A program made the position numbers and the translations under genes. From assembly GCA_016218825.1 (NCBI GenBank), contig JACRCV010000006.1:70797-134796 (forward strand): 64,000 nucleotides of DNA, written 5' to 3'. Below are positions 9,289 through 17,319 of the stretch, in pieces; position 1 is the first letter of the stretch; the number at the start of each line of letters is the position of its first letter. Origin of the DNA: Deltaproteobacteria bacterium (GTDB lineage: Bacteria > Myxococcota > XYA12-FULL-58-9). The notes under the pieces were generated by a model. It did no database searches and was not told the DNA's origin. It saw only the letters and a program-made list of their open reading frames with translations.

Positions 9289-10623
9289 ATGAGAGCGCTT
9301 CTCGTTGCGATGAGCCTGGCGCTGCTGTGCGCGGCGGCGGGCTGCAAGAGCCCGACGTCGTACTGCGAGACCGGCAGGACCCTGTGCGACGGCCTCTGTG
9401 TCGACGCCTCCCGCGATCCGAACAACTGCGGCGCCTGTGGCCAGGAGTGCGGCCTCGGGAGCTGCACCAACGGCGCCTGTGTGTGCGCCGCGAGCCCGAG
9501 CACGGTCACGACCTGCGGTGGCTCCCCGGCGTGCGTCGACATCGCCACGGACCCGAACCACTGCGGCGGCTGCGGGCGGCCCTGCGCGCTGGCGGGCGAG
9601 GCGTGCAGCGATCAGACGTGCGCCTGTCCGGCGTCGACCCCCGACCACTGTCCGGACACCAATCCCACCGCGTGCGTCGACAAACAGAGCGATCGCGACA
9701 ACTGCGGCACCTGCGGCAACCGCTGCCTCACGAACCACGTCTGCGAGGGTGGCGAGTGCGTTTGTCCGGCGATCGCGCCCGACCTGTGCAACGGGATCTG
9801 CGTCAACCTGACGAGCGACGCGCGCAACTGCGACACCTGCGGCCACGCGTGCAGCACCAACCACGTGTGCGTGAGCCGCGCCTGTGTCTGCCCGACGACG
9901 CTGCCGGACGACTGCACCGGGACCTGCGTCAACCTGGCGACCGACGCCGCGAACTGCAACAGCTGCGGTCGCCTCTGCCTCACGAACCACGTCTGTCAGA
10001 GCCGCGCCTGCGTTTGTCCCGCGGCGCTGCCGGACGAGTGCAGCGGCAGCTGCGTCGACCTGGCGACGGATCGAGCGCACTGCGGTGACTGTGCCAATGC
10101 TTGCACCACCAACCACCTGTGCAGCAACCGTAGCTGCGCCTGCCCGGCGACCCTGGCCACCGACTGTTCCGGAACTTGCGTCGACACCACGACCGACCCG
10201 GATCACTGCGGCGGCTGCGCCAACCCGTGCCCGGCGGTCGCGAGCTGCACCGCCAGTGACTGCGTCTGCCCGCGGGGCTCTGCTGCCTGCGGCGGGGAGT
10301 GTTGCGAGGGGGGCTCGAGCTGTTGCGCCGATTCGAGCTGCCCGATCACTCACGACAACGGCCTGGGCGGGCACTTCTTCGCCTGCGTGCCGCTCGCCAC
10401 CTACGACGAGAGCACCGCCACCGCGGCCGCGATCTCCTGGAGCCCCGGCGGTCAGCCGGGCGCCTCGACCTGCACCGGCTGCGTGGCGTGGCAAAACGGC
10501 GCCGAGTGCGTCGTCTGGTGCTACGCCCCGCCGCTCGCCGGCTTGGCGCGCGTCAACCCGAACGGCATCGATTGCATCTGCCCCACCGTCGCCGGCGGCC
10601 CCCAGACCTACGTCTGGAACTGA
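9289..10623 (+). CDS. Large cysteine-rich repeat lipoprotein
   Basis: The ATG was chosen because GGAGG lies five bases upstream and it gives a clean signal peptide with lipobox A-A-A-G-C at residue 19; in-frame TTG and ATG codons slightly upstream are alternatives. The 444-residue protein consists of seven repeats of about 42 residues, each with an (N/H)-C-x-x-C-(G/A) core followed by a C-x-x-x-x-C-x-C-P segment and often T-N-H-V-C, and a C-terminal domain of about 120 residues with extra Cys pairs and no repeat. It is predicted to sit on the outer membrane or cell surface as a rigid, disulfide-rich rod. Function is unknown; such proteins are frequent in Myxococcota. Confidence 0.8.
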   Translation: MRALLVAMSLALLCAAAGCKSPTSYCETGRTLCDGLCVDASRDPNNCGACGQECGLGSCTNGACVCAASPSTVTTCGGSPACVDIATDPNHCGGCGRPCALAGEACSDQTCACPASTPDHCPDTNPTACVDKQSDRDNCGTCGNRCLTNHVCEGGECVCPAIAPDLCNGICVNLTSDARNCDTCGHACSTNHVCVSRACVCPTTLPDDCTGTCVNLATDAANCNSCGRLCLTNHVCQSRACVCPAALPDECSGSCVDLATDRAHCGDCANACTTNHLCSNRSCACPATLATDCSGTCVDTTTDPDHCGGCANPCPAVASCTASDCVCPRGSAACGGECCEGGSSCCADSSCPITHDNGLGGHFFACVPLATYDESTATAAAISWSPGGQPGASTCTGCVAWQNGAECVVWCYAPPLAGLARVNPNGIDCICPTVAGGPQTYVWN

Positions 10624-10661
10624 GCCGGCATCGGCGTCCGGCGGCGGCGGCAGAGGCCCGA

Positions 10662-12608
10662 TCAGCTGCCGGTGTAGCGCACCACGCCGTCGGTGGTCGC
10701 GAACCACTTCACGCCCTGGGCGTCGATGTAGATCGCGCGCACGTCGTTGGTGGCGCCGCCGAAGTCGGCGTTGGTGAAGTTGGTGATATTGCCGGTGTCG
10801 GGATCGAGGCGCGAGACCCCGTTGTTGGTCGCCACCCAGACGATGCCGTTCGCGTCGACCACGACGTCGCGGACCTCGTTGGCGGCGAGCCCGGTGTCGC
10901 GGTCGTAGAGGATCATGCCGCCGGTGGCGGGGTCGTAGCCCACGAGCCCCTCCGACGTCCCGATCCAGAGCATGCCGCCGCTGTAGGCGAGCGCGGTGAT
11001 CTCGTCGGTGGGCAAGATGGAGTTGTCTTGGTCGAGCACCGTAGCGCACAGCTCGTTCGCCGGGGTCGCGAGCGACGCCGCGGCGTCGGTGACCACGCAC
11101 AGGCCGCCGCGGGTGGCGACGTAGAGGGTGCTGCCGACGAAGAGCACGTCGCGGACGTTGTTGCTCGGCAGGTTGGAGTTGTTGTCGTCGAAGACCTGCT
11201 GCGGATCCAGCGTCGTGCCGTTCGCCATCCCCAACAGCAAGCCGCTGTCGGAAGCCGCTGCCGCCAAGGTGCCGGTCGCGTCCACCGCGGGGTACTGGTT
11301 GCCGGTCACCTGGGCGCAGTTGCTGAGGAGGCCGGCGGCGTAGTCGCACCGGCTCAGGCCGTCGGCGGTGGCGATCACCGCCTCACTGCCGAGCACCGCG
11401 ACGTCGAGGACCGAGACGTTGCCGCCGCCCGAGCCGAGGTCGTTGCCGTCGTAGCTCGCCGTGACCTGGAGGTTGGCGTCCAAGATCGTGAGGCCGTCCG
11501 CGGTGCCGATGAAGGTGTAGCCGCTGCCGTCGCTGCCGATGAAGCGCAGGTTGGTGTTCGGCAGGACGTCGTTTATCGCCTGCGAGCTCGGGAACAGGTC
11601 GGCGCTACTGCCGCCGGGCCCGACGACGTAGACGTCGCAGATCTCGGTCGCGGTGGCGCCGCGGGTGTCGGTGGCCGAGAAGCGGAGCGCGTGCTTGCCG
11701 AGCGCCAACGTGCCGGACAACGTCGCGCTGTCGCCGCTCGTGGTCTCGCCGGTGAGCAAGTCGGTCCACTGGCCGGCAAGACCGGCGTCCCAGGTATCGG
11801 GGTCGGTGACCGTGGCGGTGAGCGTCAGGCTGCCGCCCTGCTCGAGGGTCGCGGGGCAGGTCGCGGGCGTGGTGATCTGCACCGTCGGCCGGGTGTTCGG
11901 CGGCGCCACGGTGATGCTGACCGCCGCGGTCCCGGCGCGACCGTCGCCGCCGGCGAGGTTGTCGGTGACCGTCAGCGTGATCTGATGGGTGCCGGCCGCG
12001 AGGCTGTTGATGGCGAAGGAGTCGGCGCCGTTGCCGATGGCGCCCGCGAGGCTCGAGGTCCACGCGAAGGTGGCGGTGCGCTGTCCGGCGCCGGCGTTGC
12101 CGGACACCAGGCGCACCGGCGTCGCGATGTCCAAGGTCGACGCCGTCCCTTGGAAGCTGAGGTTCTGGCCGACGGTCTCTTGGCTGCCGTCGGTCGGGCG
12201 GCTGATCTGGACCGCGAAGTCCGAGAGCGTCACCTGCACCGAGTCGGACGCCGATCGACCGTTGAAGGTCGCGGTGACGGTCACCAGATGCACGCCGTCG
12301 GCGAGCACCTGGTTCTGCAGCGGGTTGGTGTCGCCCAGGAAGCCCTTGAGCGAAGAGCTCCAGCTGACGGTGCCCGGCGCGACCCGGCGGTCGTTGTCGA
12401 AGAACTCGGCCTCGAAGGTCACCGTCGTTCCCGACAGATAGGAGCTCGTGCCGTTCGGGCGGATGATGGTCGCCACGAAGGTGCCGCCCCCGACCTGGTC
12501 GGAGTCGCCGCCGCTGCCGTCGCCGCTCGCGGTCGTGGTCGCGACGCTTTGACCGCCGCAACTACTCAGGAACAAACCCAAACCGAGCACCAGAGTGAGC
12601 TTTTGCAT
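10662..12608 (-). CDS. Lipoprotein with Ig/PKD-like domains and beta-propeller
   Basis: AGGAGG four bases before the ATG fixes the start, giving a 648-residue lipoprotein with lipobox L-S-S-C at residue 18. Residues of roughly 50-340 form three tandem Ig/PKD-like beta domains with Q-I-T-L-T-V-T-D-type strands. The rest is a series of seven or so short repeats resembling the two-component-regulator propeller, for example G-V-S-R-L-D-P-D-T-G and T-S-E-G-L-V-G-Y-D-P. Such propellers are normally the sensor part of hybrid kinases; here no kinase follows. A surface-exposed binding or adhesive role is likely but not shown. It follows the sigma/caspase operon after 58 bases and may be part of it. 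Confidence 0.75.
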   Translation of the reverse strand: MQKLTLVLGLGLFLSSCGGQSVATTTASGDGSGGDSDQVGGGTFVATIIRPNGTSSYLSGTTVTFEAEFFDNDRRVAPGTVSWSSSLKGFLGDTNPLQNQVLADGVHLVTVTATFNGRSASDSVQVTLSDFAVQISRPTDGSQETVGQNLSFQGTASTLDIATPVRLVSGNAGAGQRTATFAWTSSLAGAIGNGADSFAINSLAAGTHQITLTVTDNLAGGDGRAGTAAVSITVAPPNTRPTVQITTPATCPATLEQGGSLTLTATVTDPDTWDAGLAGQWTDLLTGETTSGDSATLSGTLALGKHALRFSATDTRGATATEICDVYVVGPGGSSADLFPSSQAINDVLPNTNLRFIGSDGSGYTFIGTADGLTILDANLQVTASYDGNDLGSGGGNVSVLDVAVLGSEAVIATADGLSRCDYAAGLLSNCAQVTGNQYPAVDATGTLAAAASDSGLLLGMANGTTLDPQQVFDDNNSNLPSNNVRDVLFVGSTLYVATRGGLCVVTDAAASLATPANELCATVLDQDNSILPTDEITALAYSGGMLWIGTSEGLVGYDPATGGMILYDRDTGLAANEVRDVVVDANGIVWVATNNGVSRLDPDTGNITNFTNADFGGATNDVRAIYIDAQGVKWFATTDGVVRYTGS

Positions 12609-12666
12609 ACCGCCTCCTGACAGTCCTGGGATCTGGTCGCGGGACGCGCCTGCCCCGTATCTACCG

Positions 12667-13389
12667 TCACCGGCCGGCGTCCAGCGAAACAACTGTGCTC
12701 CCGGTCGGGGTCGTGGGCTTGTCACCCACATGCGCGGACACCGACGCCCGGATGTTGGCCTCGATGCCGAGGGCGACGGCGTCGTTGTGCTCGTCATCGA
12801 GCCGGTACTCACCGACCTCGTCGGGCTCGAGCCCTTCGCTGTCGACGTCCTTGAACCACTGGGTGAGGTCGAAGAGGACGGCGACGACGACCGGGGCGGC
12901 GCCGAGCTCCGCCTCGAGCTCGACGTCGACGGCGTCCATCGTCTGGTCCCGGTAGGTAAACGCCACCTTGTTCATGACCCCGGCGGCGAACACGCTCACC
13001 GACTCACCCCGCCGGACCCCGTCTCCGGAAGGCGGTGGCACCTCGACCGTGAGGTTGCGAAGCGCCGTCGCGCCGACTTCGGCCTCGAACAGCGTCGTGG
13101 TCGCGAGCAGGTTCACGTTCACCGCGGCGCCGCTCGCGACTGGATCGCCGTCCGTGTGGAGCGTCACCTTGCCGAGACGCAACAGCGCTTCGTACACCGA
13201 GGTGTCGTGGCCGAGCGGAACGTCGTCGTCCGCGTCGTCGGGCTCGGTTGCGGCCTCGGTCGTCATCCCGGTCACCGTGACGCGCACCGCGGTGCCGGGC
13301 GACGCGCCGCACGCCGTCGCCAACGACAGCGCCACGGTGCCCACCGGGCCCAGCGACCACGCGCGTCTTCGTTTGCCACCCACGCTCAT
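12667..13389 (-). CDS. Putative lipoprotein of the sigma/caspase operon
   Basis: GAGGTG just before the ATG sets the start; upstream in-frame codons lie in the intergenic sequence and the end of the previous gene. The 240-residue product has an Arg-rich N-terminus, a hydrophobic helix and lipobox L-A-T-A-C near residue 27. The mature part is rich in Val, Asp and Glu and looks all-beta, without a recognised motif. It begins only seven bases after the stop of the thrombospondin-type-3 lipoprotein gene, so it should be made with it. Unknown function; probably an outer-membrane partner of that protein. Confidence 0.7.
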   Translation of the reverse strand: MSVGGKRRRAWSLGPVGTVALSLATACGASPGTAVRVTVTGMTTEAATEPDDADDDVPLGHDTSVYEALLRLGKVTLHTDGDPVASGAAVNVNLLATTTLFEAEVGATALRNLTVEVPPPSGDGVRRGESVSVFAAGVMNKVAFTYRDQTMDAVDVELEAELGAAPVVVAVLFDLTQWFKDVDSEGLEPDEVGEYRLDDEHNDAVALGIEANIRASVSAHVGDKPTTPTGSTVVSLDAGR

Positions 13390-13396
13390 TGGCACC

Positions 13397-14230
13397 TCAC
13401 GGCGGCAGCGGCGGCGAGACGCACTGCGTCGGATCTTTGACGCAGGCGTCCCCCACACCGTCCAAGTTCAAGTCCAGTTGTTCGGGGTCGTAGGCGAAGG
13501 GGCAGTCGTCGACGGCATTCGGGATCCGGTCGCCGTCGATGTCGAGATCGCAGGCGTCGCCGATCTCGTTGTGGCTGCAGTCCGCCTGGTTCGGGTTCGC
13601 GATGCCGAGGCAGTTGTCGTGCGAGTCACAGGCGCCGTCGACGTCGGCATCGATGCTCCCGGTCGGGTCGCGCCGGCACTGGTCGAAGACGTCGAGGACC
13701 CCGTCGCCGTCGGTGTCGGCGTCACAGGCGTCACCGTAGGAGTCGCCGTCCAGGTTGTCCTGGCGCGGGTTGACGTGCGCCACGCAGTCGTCGCAGGCGT
13801 CGCCGATGCCGTCGCGGTCGCCGTCCTCGCCGCCCGGGTTTGCGACCCACGGGCAGTTGTCATCGCGGTTGCCGACGCCGTCGCCGTCCGGGTCGGCGTT
13901 CGGGTCGTCGGTGAGGCTCAGGCCGACCTCGAGGCGCTCGCCGGCGAACACCGTGATCGGTAGATGATTGCTCCACGAGGGCGATGGACCCTGCACCGAC
14001 GCGACCACGGTATTGTCGCCGGCCGGCACCGACTCGACGACGGGGTCGGGGAGCGCCGCGTAGCGCAGGCGCGAGCTGTGGTCGTGGTGCTGCACGCGCA
14101 CCTCGACCGCCGCCGCTCCTTCGGGGAAGCGCAACAGGTAGAGGGCCACCGATCCGGCGTCGCGGCTCAGGTCCAGGCCGCAGCCGCCGATGCAGAGCGG
14201 CAACGCGGCCAAGGTCAGGGATCGAGCCAA
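13397..14230 (-). CDS. Lipoprotein with thrombospondin type 3 (Ca-binding) repeats
   Basis: The 277-residue protein has a signal peptide and lipobox I-G-G-C at about residue 16, a beta-rich domain to about residue 105, and then tandem thrombospondin-type-3 repeats with D-x-D-x-D-G-x-x-(D/N) calcium loops, such as D-P-D-G-D-G-V-G-N and D-T-D-G-D-G-V-L-D, ending in a short tail. Such repeats bind many calcium ions and form stalks at the cell surface. The start is a TTG inside the 3' end of the caspase-like gene (16-base overlap), implying translational coupling. A later start would remove the signal peptide, so the TTG is preferred. Confidence 0.8.
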   Translation of the reverse strand: MARSLTLAALPLCIGGCGLDLSRDAGSVALYLLRFPEGAAAVEVRVQHHDHSSRLRYAALPDPVVESVPAGDNTVVASVQGPSPSWSNHLPITVFAGERLEVGLSLTDDPNADPDGDGVGNRDDNCPWVANPGGEDGDRDGIGDACDDCVAHVNPRQDNLDGDSYGDACDADTDGDGVLDVFDQCRRDPTGSIDADVDGACDSHDNCLGIANPNQADCSHNEIGDACDLDIDGDRIPNAVDDCPFAYDPEQLDLNLDGVGDACVKDPTQCVSPPLPP

Positions 14231-15696
14231 GACAGCACCGCCGCCGCCCCGAGGGAAATCACGCTCACGCCGCCGGAGAGCATCGCCAGCGTGTGCATCG
14301 CCTCGGCCCGGGCGCGCTTGTCGGCGAGCTGGTCCGGCGAGCCGGCGGCGTCGCGGTAGTCGGCGGCCGCGACGCGCGCCCAGAGCTCGAGGACGCCGCT
14401 CGCGACCGCCAGGGTCCCGCCCGCCGCCAAGGTCCCGTAGCGCCACGGCCGCAGCGCCGACCCCGGCACCATGACCTCGACGACCGCGGGGGACAGGGTG
14501 GCCGACAGCTGCGCCTGGCGGAAGCCGGTCACGAACTCCGGTCCGAAGGGGATCGCGAACAAGTAGCGCTCGAAGGCGTCGTTGGCGCTGCCACGGGCCG
14601 CGAGCGTCGGGCTGCGGCCGGCGAGCGATCCGGCCGCGATGACGCTGCCGTCGGCGGCCGGGTCGACCCGGTATTCGACCGCGTCGCTCCTCAAGAAGTA
14701 GTGCGGTCGCGGCACCAGGGTCAGCGCCAGCGGTGTCTGGTGCTGTTTGTTGAAGTCGGCGAAGCGCCGGCCACGGTCGTCCTCGAGGTAGTAGCGTCCG
14801 GCCCAGGCCTTCGGCACCTCGAGCCGGGCGCCGCGGCCGGGCGCCGCGAACACCGGCTCGGCGAGGTTCTGGGCCGGGGCGGCGGCGAACACCGTCAGCC
14901 GGGTCTTGGGGTCGGGGAGCGCGCCGTTGGCGGCGGCGATGAACGCCGCCACTTCGCCATAGTCGATCTGGCCGTCGCCGTTGGCGTCGGCGGCCCCGGC
15001 GAGGGCCGAGCGCAGCTCGTGGGAGAAGATCCCGGCCTCGATCCGGCCCCACTCGTGCACCTCGGCGGCGCTGGAGGTGGAGAGGATGACGCCGGTGTTG
15101 GGGTAGGCGGCGAGCTGCTGTTTGCCGACCAGCTCGCGGATCAGGCTCGAGTAGTCCCCCGCCGGCCGCGCCTGGGCGCCGCGGGCGGCGACCATGACGT
15201 AGGCGTTGCAGGCGTCGATGATCAGATGGTTCACCGTCGCCGGCGACGCCGCCACCACCTGCTCGAACAAGTCGCGGCGGCTGAAGGGCGCGTCCAGGAA
15301 GTGGACGTAGCCCTCGCCGTCCTCGCCGACGTCGCCGTGGCCGGAGAACACGAAGTAGAACACCACCCGGATCCCCGCGACCACGTCGGCGCGCATCGCG
15401 GCGAACAGAGACCGCGCGCCGTCGAGCACGGCGGCCTTCCGTGGCGGCTCGGTCTCGGCCGCGAGCTCGGGGTAGAGCCCTTGGGTGTCGCGGTCGAGGA
15501 CGGTGTAGAGCTTGACGCTGTCGGCCTCGAGGCCGAAGAGCTCGGCGTAGCGGACGCCGTCGTCGTCGGCGAACTGCAGCGCCGGCCGGCTTGCCATCAG
15601 GCTGGTGTTGTTGGCGACGATGAGCGCGTAGGTCTTGGCCGGCGCCGCGGGGGGAGCCGCGGCCAGCAGCACGCCGATGGTGACGATGCTCGTCAT
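14215..15696 (-). CDS. Secreted caspase-like protein (peptidase C14 fold)
   Basis: The 493-residue protein has a signal peptide (cut near residue 20) and a caspase-fold domain starting T-Y-A-L-I-V-A-N-N. The catalytic pair is His120 in F-S-G-H-G-D and Cys163 in I-D-A-C-N-A. An EF-hand-like loop D-A-N-G-D-G-Q-I-D-Y-G-E spans 237-248. Residues of about 285-340 form a small beta domain with D-D-R-G-R at 306-310. Two hydrophobic helices lie near residues 430-450 and at the C-terminus, so it is probably anchored in the membrane with the caspase domain outside the cytoplasm. It overlaps the anti-sigma gene by four bases (ATGA). Substrates are unknown; the family includes metacaspase-like Arg/Lys-specific proteases. 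Confidence 0.85.
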   Translation of the reverse strand: MTSIVTIGVLLAAAPPAAPAKTYALIVANNTSLMASRPALQFADDDGVRYAELFGLEADSVKLYTVLDRDTQGLYPELAAETEPPRKAAVLDGARSLFAAMRADVVAGIRVVFYFVFSGHGDVGEDGEGYVHFLDAPFSRRDLFEQVVAASPATVNHLIIDACNAYVMVAARGAQARPAGDYSSLIRELVGKQQLAAYPNTGVILSTSSAAEVHEWGRIEAGIFSHELRSALAGAADANGDGQIDYGEVAAFIAAANGALPDPKTRLTVFAAAPAQNLAEPVFAAPGRGARLEVPKAWAGRYYLEDDRGRRFADFNKQHQTPLALTLVPRPHYFLRSDAVEYRVDPAADGSVIAAGSLAGRSPTLAARGSANDAFERYLFAIPFGPEFVTGFRQAQLSATLSPAVVEVMVPGSALRPWRYGTLAAGGTLAVASGVLELWARVAAADYRDAAGSPDQLADKRARAEAMHTLAMLSGGVSVISLGAAAVLSWLDP

Positions 15697-16490
15697 GGTT
15701 GGATGTCTAGGAGCATGGTGTCCTGGGCCCGGCCGACGTCGGGCAGCTCGACGAGCTCGCGGAGGTCACTGCCGGCGGCGCGCTGCCACGCCGCTTCGAC
15801 GCGGGCGCGCTCGAGCGGTTGATCGTCGAAGATCGCGAACAGACGCAACGGCCCGGGCGCCGCGTCGATCTCCCAGGCGTGTCCCACCGGTTCTTCGCTG
15901 ACGTTCGTTTGCAGCACTTCGTGTCCAGCGGAGGAATGATACCAATGGAGCGAGCCGCTCGCATCGATCCCGACCACCGCCAAGTGACGGAAATCGCTGT
16001 TGGAATAGGTCACCTGCACGACCGCGCCGCGCTTCAGCGGCGTACCGGCGAGCGCGCGGCTGACCTGTGACACCCGGGTGGGGCTCGCCTCGACGGTGAA
16101 CAGGCTGATGCGCACCGCCTGCGGCGCGGTCGCGACGCCGCGGGCGCGGAGCTGCTCCTCGGGCTCGCGCTTCACCGTCAGCACCAGGATCGTGAGCGCC
16201 GCCGCCATCGCCAACGCCGGCGCCCAGGTTTTCAGGCCGGGCGGCGCGCGCCGCGCCCGGCCGCCGTCGTTCAGCACCAGCTCAGAGAGGCGGGCGCTCG
16301 CGGCGGGGGCGAGTCCCGCGGGTGAGAACAGCGCGTCTTCGAGCCCCCGCACCTGTTCGTAGTAGCCGCGGCACGAGTCGCAGCTCTTGAGGTGGGTGCG
16401 CAGCCGCGCGTGGCGAGCGCGTGACAGACCGGAGACGAACAGCCGGTCGATGGCGTACAAGTGACGGCGGTGCCAGAGCTCCCTGATCAT
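15693..16490 (-). CDS. Zinc-finger anti-sigma factor with extracytoplasmic sensor-like domain
   Basis: The 265-residue protein has a cytoplasmic H-x3-C-x2-C zinc finger (His33, Cys37, Cys40), the hallmark of ECF anti-sigma factors. One membrane helix follows at about 90-106 and then an outside domain. The segment around 150-240 (K-R-G-A-V-V-Q-V followed by G-I-D-A-S-G-S-L) resembles the DUF4384-type domain often found next to caspase-like genes. It should hold the adjacent sigma factor inactive and release it on an extracytoplasmic signal. Start and stop overlap the sigma gene and the caspase gene by four bases each. Confidence 0.82.
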   Translation of the reverse strand: MIRELWHRRHLYAIDRLFVSGLSRARHARLRTHLKSCDSCRGYYEQVRGLEDALFSPAGLAPAASARLSELVLNDGGRARRAPPGLKTWAPALAMAAALTILVLTVKREPEEQLRARGVATAPQAVRISLFTVEASPTRVSQVSRALAGTPLKRGAVVQVTYSNSDFRHLAVVGIDASGSLHWYHSSAGHEVLQTNVSEEPVGHAWEIDAAPGPLRLFAIFDDQPLERARVEAAWQRAAGSDLRELVELPDVGRAQDTMLLDIQP

Positions 16491-17203
16491 GACCCCTCCG
16501 AGCCCACGGCCGGTCCCACCTGGCCGGGGAGCTTGTGCTTCCGGCCTCTGAAGTAGCCGTGGCGGTGCATGAAGCGCAGCAGACCTTTGCGGATCCGTTC
16601 TTCGGTCGTCTTGATCTTCGACGCCGACAGCCCGAGACGCAGGGTGATGTCGCTGTGCGACAGGCCTTCGGCGTAGCGGAGGTCGAACACCTGCGCCTCG
16701 CGCGCCGCCAGGCCCCTGCGGTACTCGGTCACCAGGGCGCGCAGCTCCCGGCTCTGCAGGTCGCGCTCCGGGTTGCCGGTCGTGACCTCGGCGGCGGCCT
16801 CGAGGGGATTGTCGGCCGCCGAGTAGTCCTCGCCGCCCGGCACGTCGCGCATCTCCTCGAAGCCCACTTGATCCAGCTGGCGGCGGCGGGCGTGGAACTC
16901 GTTGATGACGGCGTTCTTGGCGATCGTCAGCAGGTAGGCGCGAAACGGGCGCAGGCCGTCGTAGCTCGAGCGGGCGTTGTCGGAGAACGCGCGGCGAAAC
17001 ACCTCCTGCAGCGCGTCCTCGACCGCGAACACTTCCCGATAGCCCGCGAACCGCACCTGCCGCTCTCCCACCCGGAAGGTGAAGCCCCGCCGCAAGAACT
17101 GCGCTACTTCCGGGGCGTAACGCAGAAACACCTCTCGCAACGCCGCCGGCGCGCCGGTGCGAAAGTCACGAAGGAGGCCTCGGTTCTCGACCAACAAGGT
17201 CAT
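16487..17203 (-). CDS. ECF-type RNA polymerase sigma factor
   Basis: The 238-residue protein has a sigma region 2 (F-A-V-E-D-A-L-Q-E-V-F-R-R-A-F and R-P-F-R-A-Y-L-L-T-I-A-K-N-A-V-I-N) and a region 4 helix-turn-helix (R-E-A-Q-V-F-D-L-R-Y-A-E-G-L-S-H-S-D-I). It directs RNA polymerase to the promoter of its own regulon. Compared with typical ECF factors of about 180 residues it is longer, with an extra Arg/Lys-rich C-terminal tail after region 4. It heads the operon and overlaps its anti-sigma gene. An AT-rich TATATT sits about 50 bases upstream (17256-17251) and may be part of its promoter, but no -35 element is clear. Confidence 0.88.
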   Translation of the reverse strand: MTLLVENRGLLRDFRTGAPAALREVFLRYAPEVAQFLRRGFTFRVGERQVRFAGYREVFAVEDALQEVFRRAFSDNARSSYDGLRPFRAYLLTIAKNAVINEFHARRRQLDQVGFEEMRDVPGGEDYSAADNPLEAAAEVTTGNPERDLQSRELRALVTEYRRGLAAREAQVFDLRYAEGLSHSDITLRLGLSASKIKTTEERIRKGLLRFMHRHGYFRGRKHKLPGQVGPAVGSEGS

Positions 17204-17319
17204 GAACGGTCGCTCGCCAAGAGCTGCCGGTGATAGTTCCGGCCGCCTTCAATATAGTGACTACCGGGGCCTGGGCCTTTCGAGCGATGGAATTCCCGCG
17301 CCGCCTTGCCGCGGTGCGC

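Noticed and set aside
8680-11349. Long minus-strand frame over the membrane protein and Cys-rich lipoprotein genes
   Set aside because: The Cys repeats and hydrophobic helices on the plus strand are far better supported; the opposite frame is repetitive Arg/His sequence.
17249-17276. Full promoter for the first sigma gene
   Set aside because: TATATT is a good -10 candidate, but no plausible -35 or ECF-type element sits at the proper distance.
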